Shown piece after piece: positions 1 through 9,219 of a DNA stretch of 64,000 nt; position 1 is the stretch's first letter, and each line of letters opens with the position of its first letter. A model generated the notes under the pieces. It saw nothing but the letters and a program-made list of their open reading frames with translations. It was not told the origin of the DNA and ran no database searches. The position numbers were made by a program, and so were the translations under genes. This DNA comes from Pratylenchus scribneri (lineage: Eukaryota; Nematoda; Chromadorea; Rhabditida; Pratylenchidae). The stretch covers positions 1,634,501 through 1,698,500 of the forward strand of contig JAQSEB010000086.1 of the NCBI GenBank assembly GCA_030063045.1. The letters run 5' to 3'.

Positions 1-446
1 TGACTATTGGAAATTTTGTCAATGACCTTTTCCACAATAACGGGAAGGACGGCAGAAATTACAAGGGGAATAAGAGCAGGTAATCCCCCACCCTCTTGCT
101 GAAGATGTTCTCTGGCCGTTCGTGCGCTCCTCGCCTTGCAGAATGCCCTTAGTTGAGGTGCTTGAGAACGGAGTCGATTGAGCAAACGTTGTTTTGGTTT
201 TGGTACCCTACCACGAAGGAGATTAAGACAGCACTCTACCAGACAAAGCAATTGTTCGGGTCCTGATGCACTCAAAATTTGACGCAAGCGATTATGGTGA
301 CGTTTGGTTCGGCAAGCAGCAACGCGTTGGAGAAAATGAATATTCCTGCGAATGTGACCGCTAATTGCAAATTTTTTATTGTTCTTTGAAGATGAAGATT
401 TGGATATTGTCGGCTTTCCGTTATTCTCTGATCGATGTTTTCCCAT
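1..446 (-). CDS. PX-like virion protein of Polinton/adintovirus type (3' end beyond window)
   Basis: An open frame starts with ATG at 446 and stays open for 148 codons to the window edge, so the C-terminus is missing. The N-terminal 60 residues are basic and rich in Ser, Asn, Arg and His. Residues 67-100 carry an LxECxxNLLRGxVP-type block followed by basic residues. A Gly-Gly-Gly motif at about 119-121 leads into a hydrophobic stretch (about 122-138, LPALIPLVISAVLPVIV). This layout (basic region, EC..N.L.G.VP block, GGG, hydrophobic helix) is what I know for the small PX protein of Polintons and adintoviruses, thought to be a minor or core virion protein. The start lies only 8 nt after the stop of the upstream ATPase on the same strand, which suggests a shared transcript. 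The family call is by motif recognition; the exact virion role is inferred. Confidence 0.75.
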   Translation of the reverse strand, partial: MGKHRSENNGKPTISKSSSSKNNKKFAISGHIRRNIHFLQRVAACRTKRHHNRLRQILSASGPEQLLCLVECCLNLLRGRVPKPKQRLLNRLRSQAPQLRAFCKARSARTAREHLQQEGGGLPALIPLVISAVLPVIVEKVIDKISNS

Positions 447-454
447 AAATCTGC

Positions 455-1201
455 CTATGTTCCTTTATTTCCACTAGTGATGCCTTCGTTGGCTATGTAT
501 ACGATGCACTGCTCGCCCGGGTATATATGTGTTCTCAAACGGAATTGAATTGGCGTTTTTGGATGCATATCCACTAGTAGATAGCCAAATTGCTGGACAG
601 TTGCATCCGCATATGCTTCAACAAAAAATTGATGTGCCTGCCGTCCGGGGAATAATTGCGTGGCCAGATTCCTAATCTGTAGCGCTCCAACCGGATTCCT
701 CATCAACACCAGATAATGAGAATTATTTCTGGCCACGCGTAAATGTGGAGAGGCGAACAGATGTTGCGTGACCAACACTATACTACACCCCCAATTATGT
801 GATCCACGTGTGAATAGAACATCCAGAAATGGACTCCTTAATCCCACCATCAAATCATCCAACACCAAGAGGAGTCGCCCACCACAATCGGAAGCCGCCC
901 TCTGAATCTGTCCTTCATCGGGCACTCCATAATGGACACAGACTTTAAATTGCTCCCCATCAATGGGAGTGTCGAAATTTTGTTTTGCCTCCTGCTGTTG
1001 AAGACGAAAAATGTTTGCATTCATCTCGCCATAGCAATAGAGTAGGCATCGAGGTGTGGGCGTAATCATTTGGGCGGAATATTTGATCAGTCGCAGTACC
1101 CATTCCGATTTCCCACTCCCAGTACAGCCAGACACACACATGGTGAATGGGTGTTGAAATACGTTAGCATTTTCTTCACTTTCCTTCCCTTCTGAATCCA
1201 T
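455..1201 (-). CDS. Genome-packaging ATPase (FtsK/HerA superfamily, Polinton type)
   Basis: A single uninterrupted frame of 248 residues. Residues about 20-40 hold the Walker A P-loop GCTGSGKSEW preceded by a hydrophobic strand. The Walker B strand LLLVLDDL lies near residue 115. A later block with GCSIVLVTQHLF matches the sensor region of Polinton and related viral packaging ATPases. The length fits the family, which is usually about 200-270 residues. By family knowledge it drives DNA into preformed capsids in the nucleus. ATG at 1201 is the only start consistent with the P-loop position. The gene faces away from the PAZ gene across a 121-nt gap and is followed after 8 nt by the PX-like start. 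No frameshift or stop is seen, and all catalytic motifs are intact. Confidence 0.95.
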   Translation of the reverse strand: MDSEGKESEENANVFQHPFTMCVSGCTGSGKSEWVLRLIKYSAQMITPTPRCLLYCYGEMNANIFRLQQQEAKQNFDTPIDGEQFKVCVHYGVPDEGQIQRAASDCGGRLLLVLDDLMVGLRSPFLDVLFTRGSHNWGCSIVLVTQHLFASPHLRVARNNSHYLVLMRNPVGALQIRNLATQLFPGRQAHQFFVEAYADATVQQFGYLLVDMHPKTPIQFRLRTHIYPGEQCIVYIANEGITSGNKGT

Positions 1202-1322
1202 TTTTCCTCTCCGAATATTCTCACATATATCCGCATTTATTATATATAGACCATGAATTTGATAATTTCAGACAAAATTTTTAAAAAATCAAAATCTCCT
1301 AATCCACTAGAATAAAAAAAGT
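1202..1322. promoter_or_regulatory. Divergent promoter region between ATPase and PAZ genes
   Basis: This 121-nt AT-rich gap separates two head-to-head genes. It contains a TATATATA run at 1241-1248 that could serve as a TATA element for either direction, about 40 nt from the ATPase start and 75 nt from the PAZ start. Its use is inferred from position only. Confidence 0.4.
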
Positions 1323-2488
1323 ATGCCGCTCGTACCATCTATTCCCATGATGTGGGCTATGGAGCGCGAAGAGGATGACAGGCAACAATCAACTAGCAAT
1401 ATTAAAGCTGAGACCGAAACTTTGCCCTCGTTAGACCCGGTTGATGAAGCTAATACGGGAGAAGAGGTACCAGCTCAAAAAATTAAAAATTTCCAATTTC
1501 AGAATCCCAAATCGCCCAATGGAACTAGTGATGACGATGGACAGCGTCCCCCAACTCCCTGGTCAATCCCTTGGATTCTGATGGACCAACTGATTCCATC
1601 AAGCAGTGGGAAAAATGTGGAGGAAAATGTGGCAAAAAATGACACGCAAAAAGGCAAGAATATTTTTGACAAAAATTTAAAAAAATTTTATTTTTAGATG
1701 ATGACGAGGATCCCACTCCACCAAACATGCTTATCATTGATGAAGATGAGGACAAAGACGATGACGACGATCTGATTCCAGCGATCAAGCTTCCCACTGA
1801 TGAAGATGAGAAGAAAGAGGTGAACCCAGAAGGAGAAAAGAACCCAAAGAATGAGGAGGTTGGAACAAAAGAGGAAGAAGAAGAGAATTTGATGGAGATG
1901 AAGACCGCTTCGACAACTCCAATGGATGGGGCCCCCTATTGGGAAGAAGAAGAAGAAGAAGAGAAGCAGATGAAAGAAACCATCATCACAATTCCTCTAT
2001 TGGACTATCTTTGTGCCTACATGGAATGTTCTCTGAAGGAGTTGCAAGTCTTGCTTCAAACATTGGAGCCACGTCGCCGAATCCTCGCACATTTGCAAAC
2101 TTGCCATCTGCGAACCTCTCATCTTCGTCCCCCCGAACGCAATTTGCCTCTCCATGCCCATGATCTTTCATCCCAAAATGCGAATTTCGCCTATGCATGC
2201 GGTGGCTATTTGGACATAACCGTACGCCAGTATTACTATGTGCGGCACAACCGAAAACTAAAACATCCCTATCTGCCATGTTTGATCGAATTCGGTGGTG
2301 GTCAGCATGTCTCCTATTACCCACTCGAGGTGATTGCGGTTCATTTGACCAAGACTTCAACAGCAGCTGGACCATCCACCTCTTCCAACCCAAATAAGAA
2401 AATCCTCACCACACCAATTATTAACCACAACATGTGCGGATGTCACCATCATCATTGTTGCTGCGCCATTCAGAAGCACCACGAATGA
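1323..2488 (+). CDS. Stand-alone Argonaute-type PAZ-domain protein encoded by the viral element
   Basis: Two exons, 1323-1653 and 1698-2488, joined by a 44-nt intron with GC-AG ends, give 373 residues in frame. Residues 1-205 are mostly low-complexity and very acidic (long Glu/Asp runs). Residues about 208-327 match the Argonaute PAZ domain: a PLLDYL start, the ITVRQYYYVRH segment, LKHPYLPCL and YYPLEV. Aligned to human AGO PAZ, residues that hold the RNA 3' end appear kept: the Tyr of QYF, the Tyr before PLEV, and a His near SHLR. The Tyr of the KRKYR segment is replaced. The tail is Cys/His-rich (CGCHHHHCCC). There is no N, MID or PIWI domain, so it cannot slice. A role in binding small or double-stranded RNA ends, for example against host RNAi, is inference. 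It lies directly upstream of the TBP-like gene on the same strand. Confidence 0.85.
1654..1697 (+). other. 44-nt GC-AG intron in the PAZ gene
   Basis: The donor reads AAAAAG|GCAAGA and the acceptor TATTTTTAG|A. Without removal the frame stops at 1697. With removal the acidic region continues in frame into the PAZ exon. No GT donor nearby restores the frame as well. Confidence 0.75.
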
Positions 2489-2650
2489 TGTGTGTGTGTG
2501 TGATAATTTCCCACTATGATATTATTTTTTGTAAAATTTTTTAAATTTATTATTCATTCATAATTGATTTTTTTAATTCATTTATTATTAATTATTCATA
2601 GTGATTCATTTTATGCGATAAATATTTTTTTTTGTAGATATTTGTCAAAA
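2489..2650 (+). promoter_or_regulatory. Intercistronic spacer with likely trans-splice acceptor before the TBP-like gene
   Basis: 162 nt separate the PAZ stop from the ATG used for the TBP-like gene. A T-run ending TTTTTTTTTGTAG|A puts an acceptor at 2637, 13 nt before ATG 2651. This resembles the spacing of downstream genes in nematode operons, where SL trans-splicing trims the second message. A simple 5'UTR intron is the alternative. Confidence 0.45.
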
Positions 2651-3418
2651 ATGATTCTTACCCCTATTCGCTCCCTACAAAATAGTACAATCACATTACG
2701 TCTTAACCGATCATTTACCCCCAATGAATATTTGGCTCTGGCACGTCATGGGGTGAACACGGAGTACTGTCCCAGACGTTTCCATGCCATCATCATGCGA
2801 CTCCGTTCGACCACAATGGGTGGTAGTGTGACAGTCATTGTTTTTTCGAGTGGGAGATTGGTGATGACCGGCATTCGACAACATTTACAATCCACCAATG
2901 ATGACAACAACATTAGTCCCCAAATTCAATCGGTGATTGGACGGATTTGTCGTCGATTGGATCGCTCATTGGCTGCAGGCTACCGTAGGGGTGAATGTGG
3001 CGAGCCAGATGGAACAACCCCGCCCCCACCTAACCTACGAGCTCATTCCATCCACTTGCGGAATTTGGTGGGTGCACGTCGTCTTCCCTTCCCATTGGCT
3101 CTTTTACCACTGAGAGAATGGATGATGGACTCCTACCGTACTCGACTACCACTACAGCCAATCACAGAAGGACAAACATGGCCAATCCGCAATGTGACAG
3201 TCATTAGTTGTATTCTGGACCAAACACAATTCCCCGGACTACGATGTGCCCTACGATTGGATGATGGTGGCGAAGAGAGCGGCTATGAGCTCACTTCATT
3301 AGTGTTTAGGTCGGGAAGGATGATTGTTACCGGAGTGAATACTATTGGACAAATGGAAAGGGGATTAGATGTGATGGAGCAAATATATTCACAATTTCCT
3401 TCCCTCCAACTCTCCTAA
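2651..3418 (+). CDS. TATA-binding-protein (TBP) homologue encoded by the viral element
   Basis: 255 residues from ATG 2651. I reject the longer frame to 2564 because its first residues read through a T-rich splice acceptor. Two TBP half-repeats are clear. Repeat 1 (about 11-104) carries NTEYCPRRFHAIIMRLR and VIVFSSGRLVMTG. Repeat 2 (about 132-250) carries RNLVGARRLPFPLALLPL, TQFPGL and LVFRSGRMIVTG. The four phenylalanines that kink TATA DNA in TBP correspond to F44, F65, F194 and F219, and all are present. Differences from cellular TBP are a Pro-rich linker (about 105-131) and an insert of about 30 residues before QFPGL. By family knowledge TBP nucleates RNA polymerase II/III initiation complexes. 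Here it could direct transcription of the element's own promoters, which is inference. TBP-like proteins are known in large DNA viruses; I know of none in Polintons. Confidence 0.85.
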   Translation: MILTPIRSLQNSTITLRLNRSFTPNEYLALARHGVNTEYCPRRFHAIIMRLRSTTMGGSVTVIVFSSGRLVMTGIRQHLQSTNDDNNISPQIQSVIGRICRRLDRSLAAGYRRGECGEPDGTTPPPPNLRAHSIHLRNLVGARRLPFPLALLPLREWMMDSYRTRLPLQPITEGQTWPIRNVTVISCILDQTQFPGLRCALRLDDGGEESGYELTSLVFRSGRMIVTGVNTIGQMERGLDVMEQIYSQFPSLQLS

Positions 3419-3428
3419 TTATTGATGT

Positions 3429-3446
3429 CCCCCCCCCCCCCCCCCC
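3429..3446. repeat. Poly(C) tract of 18
   Basis: An uninterrupted run of 18 C lies 10 nt past the TBP-like stop, between convergent genes. It is either a G-quadruplex/i-motif-prone separator or a simple slippage repeat. Confidence 0.9.
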
Positions 3447-3522
3447 TTTTACATTTATATGATGAAAATAATTTATTAATTATAAAAATGAATAAAATAT
3501 TGATAAATTAAAAAAATTAAAA

Positions 3523-6500
3523 TCAAAAAATGTTCTCTTCCTCTTCACTTTCTGTCTGGCCATCCTCATCATCATCATCGATGGGTGCATTGCCAAAGTG
3601 GTCATCTTCGTCCTCGTCTTCATCGTCTAATTGTTGTCCATCTGCCACCAACCAGCCAAATGGTCTCGTTTGATACCCAGCCAATACCACTCCTTTGCTA
3701 TAGACGGGCTTGTAGATTTTCATTGTCCGCCTTGTGTTGATGTGTGCTCGCCTTGTTCGTATGAATTGTCGCTGAGGGATGGTAATTTGACGCCGACCAC
3801 GCCTGCCAAAAGAAGCAAAATTATTTGGGGAAAATGATTGGGAAAAAAACCCACCTCACTTGGCCAATAGCAAAATGACGTTGAATCATTCGCCGCATCC
3901 GTTGATAGGTGAGGAGTTGTTGGGCCTCATGTGTCAATTCAATTCCGCGTACCTTCATATCAGCGCGAAGTCCTTGGCCGCTTTCTGCGCAGCGGTGAAG
4001 GAGGACATAGTTTTTTGGGCCACCGCACCAAAACTCGATGATTTCGCGGCCTGGGAGCTCTCGTTTCATTTGCCCCAACCAGTCCCCTTCTTCCACACAT
4101 GGGGGTCCACCTCTCTGCCGCACGTGAATTGCCGAATCGGTGTCACAGTAGAGCAGTTTTCCACCATTTTGTCGAATTTGGCACAAGTAATCATAGAGGA
4201 TCAACCGCGATTGGGATGTCACAAAGCAGGCAATTTGAAGTGCATTCGTGGCTGGTCCTTTGGCAAATTGGGGTTTTTTGCGCATCTGCACCCGGTCCAA
4301 ATAGTCATTGATGTGGGTGAAGTCGACCAATTCGCGTCGGCTGTCGGCAAGCATGTTGTGGAATTGGCGGGGCGTCTTGGTGTAGCGCACTTCCTCACTT
4401 TCCGGCCTTTGTGCCAATTTTCCATACAACGCATTGAGCAACATTTTCTAAAAATAATGTGAATAATTATTTTTGATAATTATTAGGGGTGGGGAAAGAA
4501 CATACGGCAATATGGCGGAGTCCAGGATTGAGCAAAATGGATTGAGCCTCCAACTGGATGCCTTCCCGATCCAACCATTGTTGCAAATATTGTTGCCTCT
4601 GCTCGTCGGTGTGACAATTTTGGGGCCAGCCGGATGCTTCTGCTTTCAGTCGAAGCCACGTGTCCACATATCCGCTGAACAGTCCATTGTTGCCAGCCAA
4701 TTGGGCAGAGCCGGCCACTGACCATTCCTCATAATGCCAAACCTTTAATGTGATATTGTTTATTTTGGAGAGAAGCAAATATTTTTACCTCAAAAAGATC
4801 GAGCACCGAATAACCGAGGGAAAGGGCCTTGTTCAGCTCGACATGGGTGTATGCTGTGATCCAACTTCGCTCCTGTTCATCATGTGGGCATGCCCGTTGC
4901 CACTGGTGTTCACCACATTTGGCGCATAAAGGGAAGACTAACCGGCCACTCAATGTTCGCATTGGCAGAAGTGGAAGGAACCAATCGTTGTTGTTGTCTG
5001 CCAAATTTTGTTGTTGTTGTTGTTGTACACCACGTGGTGGAAGAACGCGACAGAGGAGGAAGCCTTTGAATGGGTTATGCTCCACACGGGTCCAAGGCAA
5101 TGGTGGAATTGTTGGGGGCTCGAGCTGTTCACGAGTGAGCACACGGGGATGACCCAATGGGAATGCGGTGTATTTCATCGCTGTTGGGTACAATGATACC
5201 TGAAAATGAGGGGATGTATATGAATGGAAAGTATCTAATCGACTTACAATGTCCAGAACGCAAATTTCCTCCTCTGGACCGCACACATGCGAAAGGGCAT
5301 AAGGTTCCACACGACCGCCAAACAGTGCATGGCGTCGAAGGTCGAGTGGTCCTGGGAGATTTCGCTTTGCCTGGGCATTCAATTGACGAAGATGACGATC
5401 TCGGGCCAACATTTGACGCCATTCACAGCCCCACACCTGCTTGACTTGCAATCCATGTTGCTGTTCCAAAATCCATGCCCTCTGTTGGGTGCGCGCGTAA
5501 AGTTGTTCTGCTGTTTGACCGCCAGCCAATTTCATTTGCCTCTCCGGAAAACAAACAGTGCAGCCTATAAGGAGTGATCCATCATCATCATTTACCCTTT
5601 TCCCCGGCCCTTACCGTGATAGAAACACCCCTGATACTCTAGAGCAAGTGGACGCAAAGGGGGGCGGCGATGCAAGAGTCCATCCAGTCTGAGCCCATTG
5701 TCCTCAGCAACGCGATGTTCACCGATGCTCCATTGGGCCGTTTGAATGTGGACGCCCAGCGATTTTTCCAGCACCCAGAAGAAGCGTTGCGACTCAGCAC
5801 TGGCTCGCCTTCCTCTCAAAAATCCACCCTCCGGCGAATGATGAATGCGGTTGGGCAAATGATGGCATTGTCGGAAAATGGCCAGTGCTAAACCCGCTAT
5901 TGTACTGGCCGCTTCGAACGGTTCCATCCCACTGGCGTATTTACCCACAATTTGACGGAAACGAAGAGAGGCGGCACGAAGTATGCGAACATCCTATTTG
6001 AGGGAAAAATTATAAAATAAAGCTAAGAAAAATGTGACCAACATTGCTGCAATATTCAAGCAATTGTTCGGAAAGGACCCATCGCTGATTTGGGGCCCGC
6101 TGCTGTTCCTCCGTGTGCCATTGGATGAGATGTTGTCTTTTTGTAGGCTTCATTCCATCTGGTTCGTAATAGGCCAACGGTGGAAGGCCTTGATGCTCAA
6201 TGTGAAGATTGCATGTGCGGATGTAGGCAAAAGGGAAGAAGGGCTTATCCGCCACTCCGTCCAATCCAAATGTGGCAGGCAATGCTGAGAGTGGACAGCC
6301 AAAAAAGTTGAGCGAATCTTTGAGCACAATTTGACGTTGATTTCTGCCGCCCAGCTGGAGTTGGTAAATGCGGAGGCCATGACAGACGAGTCGTTTTGGC
6401 TGAATCCCTCGATGTTGCAATTCCTCCAAGAGAAGATGGATGTCGTACCGCCCCTGTGAAGGAAAAGAAAAACATTTTCATCTCATATTTTCCCAAAAAA

Positions 6501-8817
6501 ACATACCCCATTATGGGCCAAAGCAATAGTGCGCATGTTACGTGGGCCATGTGAGAGCAAAAAGTCTGCAAATTGAGCCATTGCAGTCCGCTGGTCTTCC
6601 ACTTCACCATTCGGTTGTCGTCGGAATTGGTGGAATGCCAAGCGACGTGGATTGTGTCCATCCATCGGCCATTGATTGGGTTCGACCAGTGTGGGGTCTG
6701 CAGGCATACACCATCGTTGTCTAGCTTCGCTTCCCAATCGCCATGGAACCCCGCAACTGCATTGGAATGGTCGTCTGTTGGGATCACGTTCTGGATGAAT
6801 GCCTAGACGAATGCAATGTTCGCACAAAACTTCGGCACACACCAACAATGGGACATGACGTCGTTCCATTGCATCTTCATCAATGTTTTGTGCTGGATTG
6901 TGATCTGGTGGCGGCATTAGAACGAGTTCCGTCTCCACATCCCAATAGATGAAACGAATGGGTAGTCTTGGCCGACGACCTTGTTGTTGTTGTGGTGGAT
7001 GGAAACCTCCATCATCATCCTCTTCTTCTTCTTCTTCTTCTTCCACATCGTTCTCTTCTTCATTTCCAATGGAGAGATCGTCTTCATCATCATCCATATT
7101 GTTGTTATTGATTGGATTTGGCAGCGGTATATCGTTTTGATTGGGATACTGCTTTGGTTGGACAAAACATGGCTGGAGACCGTCGGGAGCATGCATTCCA
7201 TGACATTTAGTACATCCTACTGGTTGCATGTTGGGAAAAGGGGGATTTTGTTGTTGCGGCTGTTGACCACCGCCCCATTGGATCAAAGCTATGAAAAATT
7301 GAATGTAAATAAAAATTATAATGACCAATACCGGGAATTTGTGGAACTGGCAATAATAGGGGTTGCCCGATTGGTTGTTGCACACATTGATGGGCCCTCC
7401 CATGCGTCCAAAAAACCGCATTGCATTGAGGGCAGAGGCGTCGAAGAGTACAAATTGGTTGGTGTGGCTGACCTCTGCGTCTGTCATGTTCCCATCCTGG
7501 AGGTGCTGGGTCAATCTGTTGTTGATGGGCCAGGAAGCAATTTTGATTGGGGAACACAAAATGGCAATCGTCGCATTGTTGTGGTGGACCGGCAGCCGGA
7601 TCTCGAACGCATGGGTAGCCAATGCCAAATCGCAAACAAAAATGGCAAACAACACGACATCCATGTGGATGGCGATCTCGTGCAACTGGACACTCACAGT
7701 CTGGACACCATTTTTTGGCCTAAAAATTTTGGAGTAATGAAGAATGTTGTATTTAGGAATGAGCAAAAAAATGTACCCGAAAAATTTGTTGCGGACATTG
7801 GATGTAGGACCAATGATGGTTGACACAAGCCAATGTCAATGTGAAATGCGCCGACTCCGGACTTTTCCAACACACACGCCATCCTCGCTCCCGTTCCAAA
7901 AGGACCAAACGCACATGATGTGATCCACCCAATGTTGTGTTCAACCAATTTTGCACTTGCCGGGCCTCTCTGACGCCATACATTGGTTGATCAATGGGGA
8001 TGCCCACTGTGTTCATCAATTCCAGCGCCAATTCTTGTCCCTCATCGCCCCTCTGCCCTTCAGCCCATAGACGGAAGTGTGCATTGGGTTGGTGGAGCAG
8101 TTGATGACGTCGATCCATGAGACCAAGGACAATTGCCCTGGCAAGGCAATATGTGTCGTTTGGATTCACAACCGCCACCCAAGATTGACATCGGGCAATA
8201 CCAGCGGCATGGGCTCTTGCTGTGGCCAAATCTGGTGCACAGGCCCCCATTGGGCCATCATCATCGTTGTCGTCGTCGTCGTTGTTGTTGTTGTTCAATG
8301 GAAGAGGCCAAATAGCAGATACTTTTGTGAGGCAACTCCCGTCAAATAAATCAAGCCCGTCATAATCCTGAAGGAAGCGCTCGAGAGCTGCGGCGATTGC
8401 TGAGGCAGTGTTTTGGGCCAACGGGCGAAGCGGAATGTAGAAAGGGCGGCTCCACCCCGGTGGCTGTAATGAGAAGCCAACAAAACGGGGTGGAGCACGT
8501 CCAACGAGAACACGTGTCAACAAGCGCTGGATTAATAGGGTCAAAAAATTGTGTGGGCGCGGCCTCCCTCTCTCCTCTTCATTCCAGTCGAAAAAGCGGA
8601 CGTCAAGCGTTTCCGAGAGTGTATTTCGAGTTTGCGATTCCCTCCTTATTGCCTGCCCAGCCAAATGTATATGCGCGTCAATTTCCTCGTCGCTCACCGC
8701 TTCATCCTCACTTTGCGAGGAAGAGGAAGACTCGGAAGATTGTGATGATGATGATGATGGGGAAGAGGGATTTGCACCGCCGCCATATTGTTCTTCTCCG
8801 TCTCCATATTGATCAAA
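3523..8817 (-). CDS. Protein-primed family B DNA polymerase (Polinton pPolB), ten exons
   Basis: Exons on the minus strand, 5' to 3': 8817-7777, 7719-7332, 7288-6507, 6453-6043, 5993-5615, 5564-5248, 5199-4789, 4742-4506, 4447-3855, 3802-3523. All nine introns are 43-58 nt, GT-AG and frame-consistent, giving about 1,612 residues, long for the family. The second exon is Cys/His-rich (CPDC, CHFC, CPQC pairs). The exonuclease motifs are Exo I (YWDVET), Exo II (AHNG then D) and Exo III (EYCSN|D). The polymerase motifs are A (DI|VSLYP), B (KMLLNALYGK) and C (YCDTDSA), with the segment LRLKAEASGWP between A and B. The end has the usual YKPVYSKGVV...TRPFG box followed by an unusual acidic tail of about 35 residues. 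By family knowledge it replicates the element from a terminal-protein primer. The true start is unresolved: exon 1 as drawn has no in-frame ATG near its 5' end. Confidence 0.95.
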
Positions 8818-9219
8818 CTGTAAAAGAATTCATTTTTGTTCAAACTTTTTTTTTATAAATTTCCATACCTGTCATGTCAATTATAAATAAAAAATTTTCC
8901 TCAAAATTAAATTGAATTTGAGTATATTTATTTTAAAAATTCCGATAATTTGATAATAAAAAATTGTAAGACAAAATTGGAATTATTAATAATTTAAATG
9001 ATTGTAAAAATAATTGTGATGGAATGATATAATGATAATTTATTGAGAATCAAAAAGAATAAAATTATTTTAGAAAAAGTCAAGTGAGTTTTGTTTTTTG
9101 AAAATAAAAATGAGAAAAAATTCATATAAATTCAAGTGAATTTTGCAATTGATTATTAAGATATTTTTCAAAAGATTTGATATTGCAAAAAAGTATTTTT
9201 TGGGTAGCACTTCTTCTTC
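8818..9219 (-). other. AT-rich gap upstream of the polymerase, with unresolved first exon
   Basis: The gap lies between the RING stop and the first clear polymerase exon. An acceptor TTCTTTTACAG ends at 8818. A short ATG ACA G followed by a good GTATGG donor lies at 8875-8869, but joining it to that acceptor gives an immediate stop. I cannot decide between a missed distal exon, trans-splicing with a non-ATG start, or a small lesion. The rest (about 8880-9219) is AT-rich with no open frame. Confidence 0.4.

Noticed and set aside
1525..2393. Minus-strand and alternate frames opposite the PAZ gene
   Set aside because: Shadows of low-complexity acidic codons; the plus-strand frame carries the PAZ motifs and consistent splicing.
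2564..2650. N-terminal extension of the TBP-like frame
   Set aside because: The extra 29 codons read through an AT-rich stretch ending in a splice-acceptor-like T run and resemble no protein; ATG 2651 fits the fold start.
3860..4462. Plus-strand frames opposite the polymerase exons
   Set aside because: Antisense shadows of conserved polymerase coding sequence containing motifs B and C on the minus strand.
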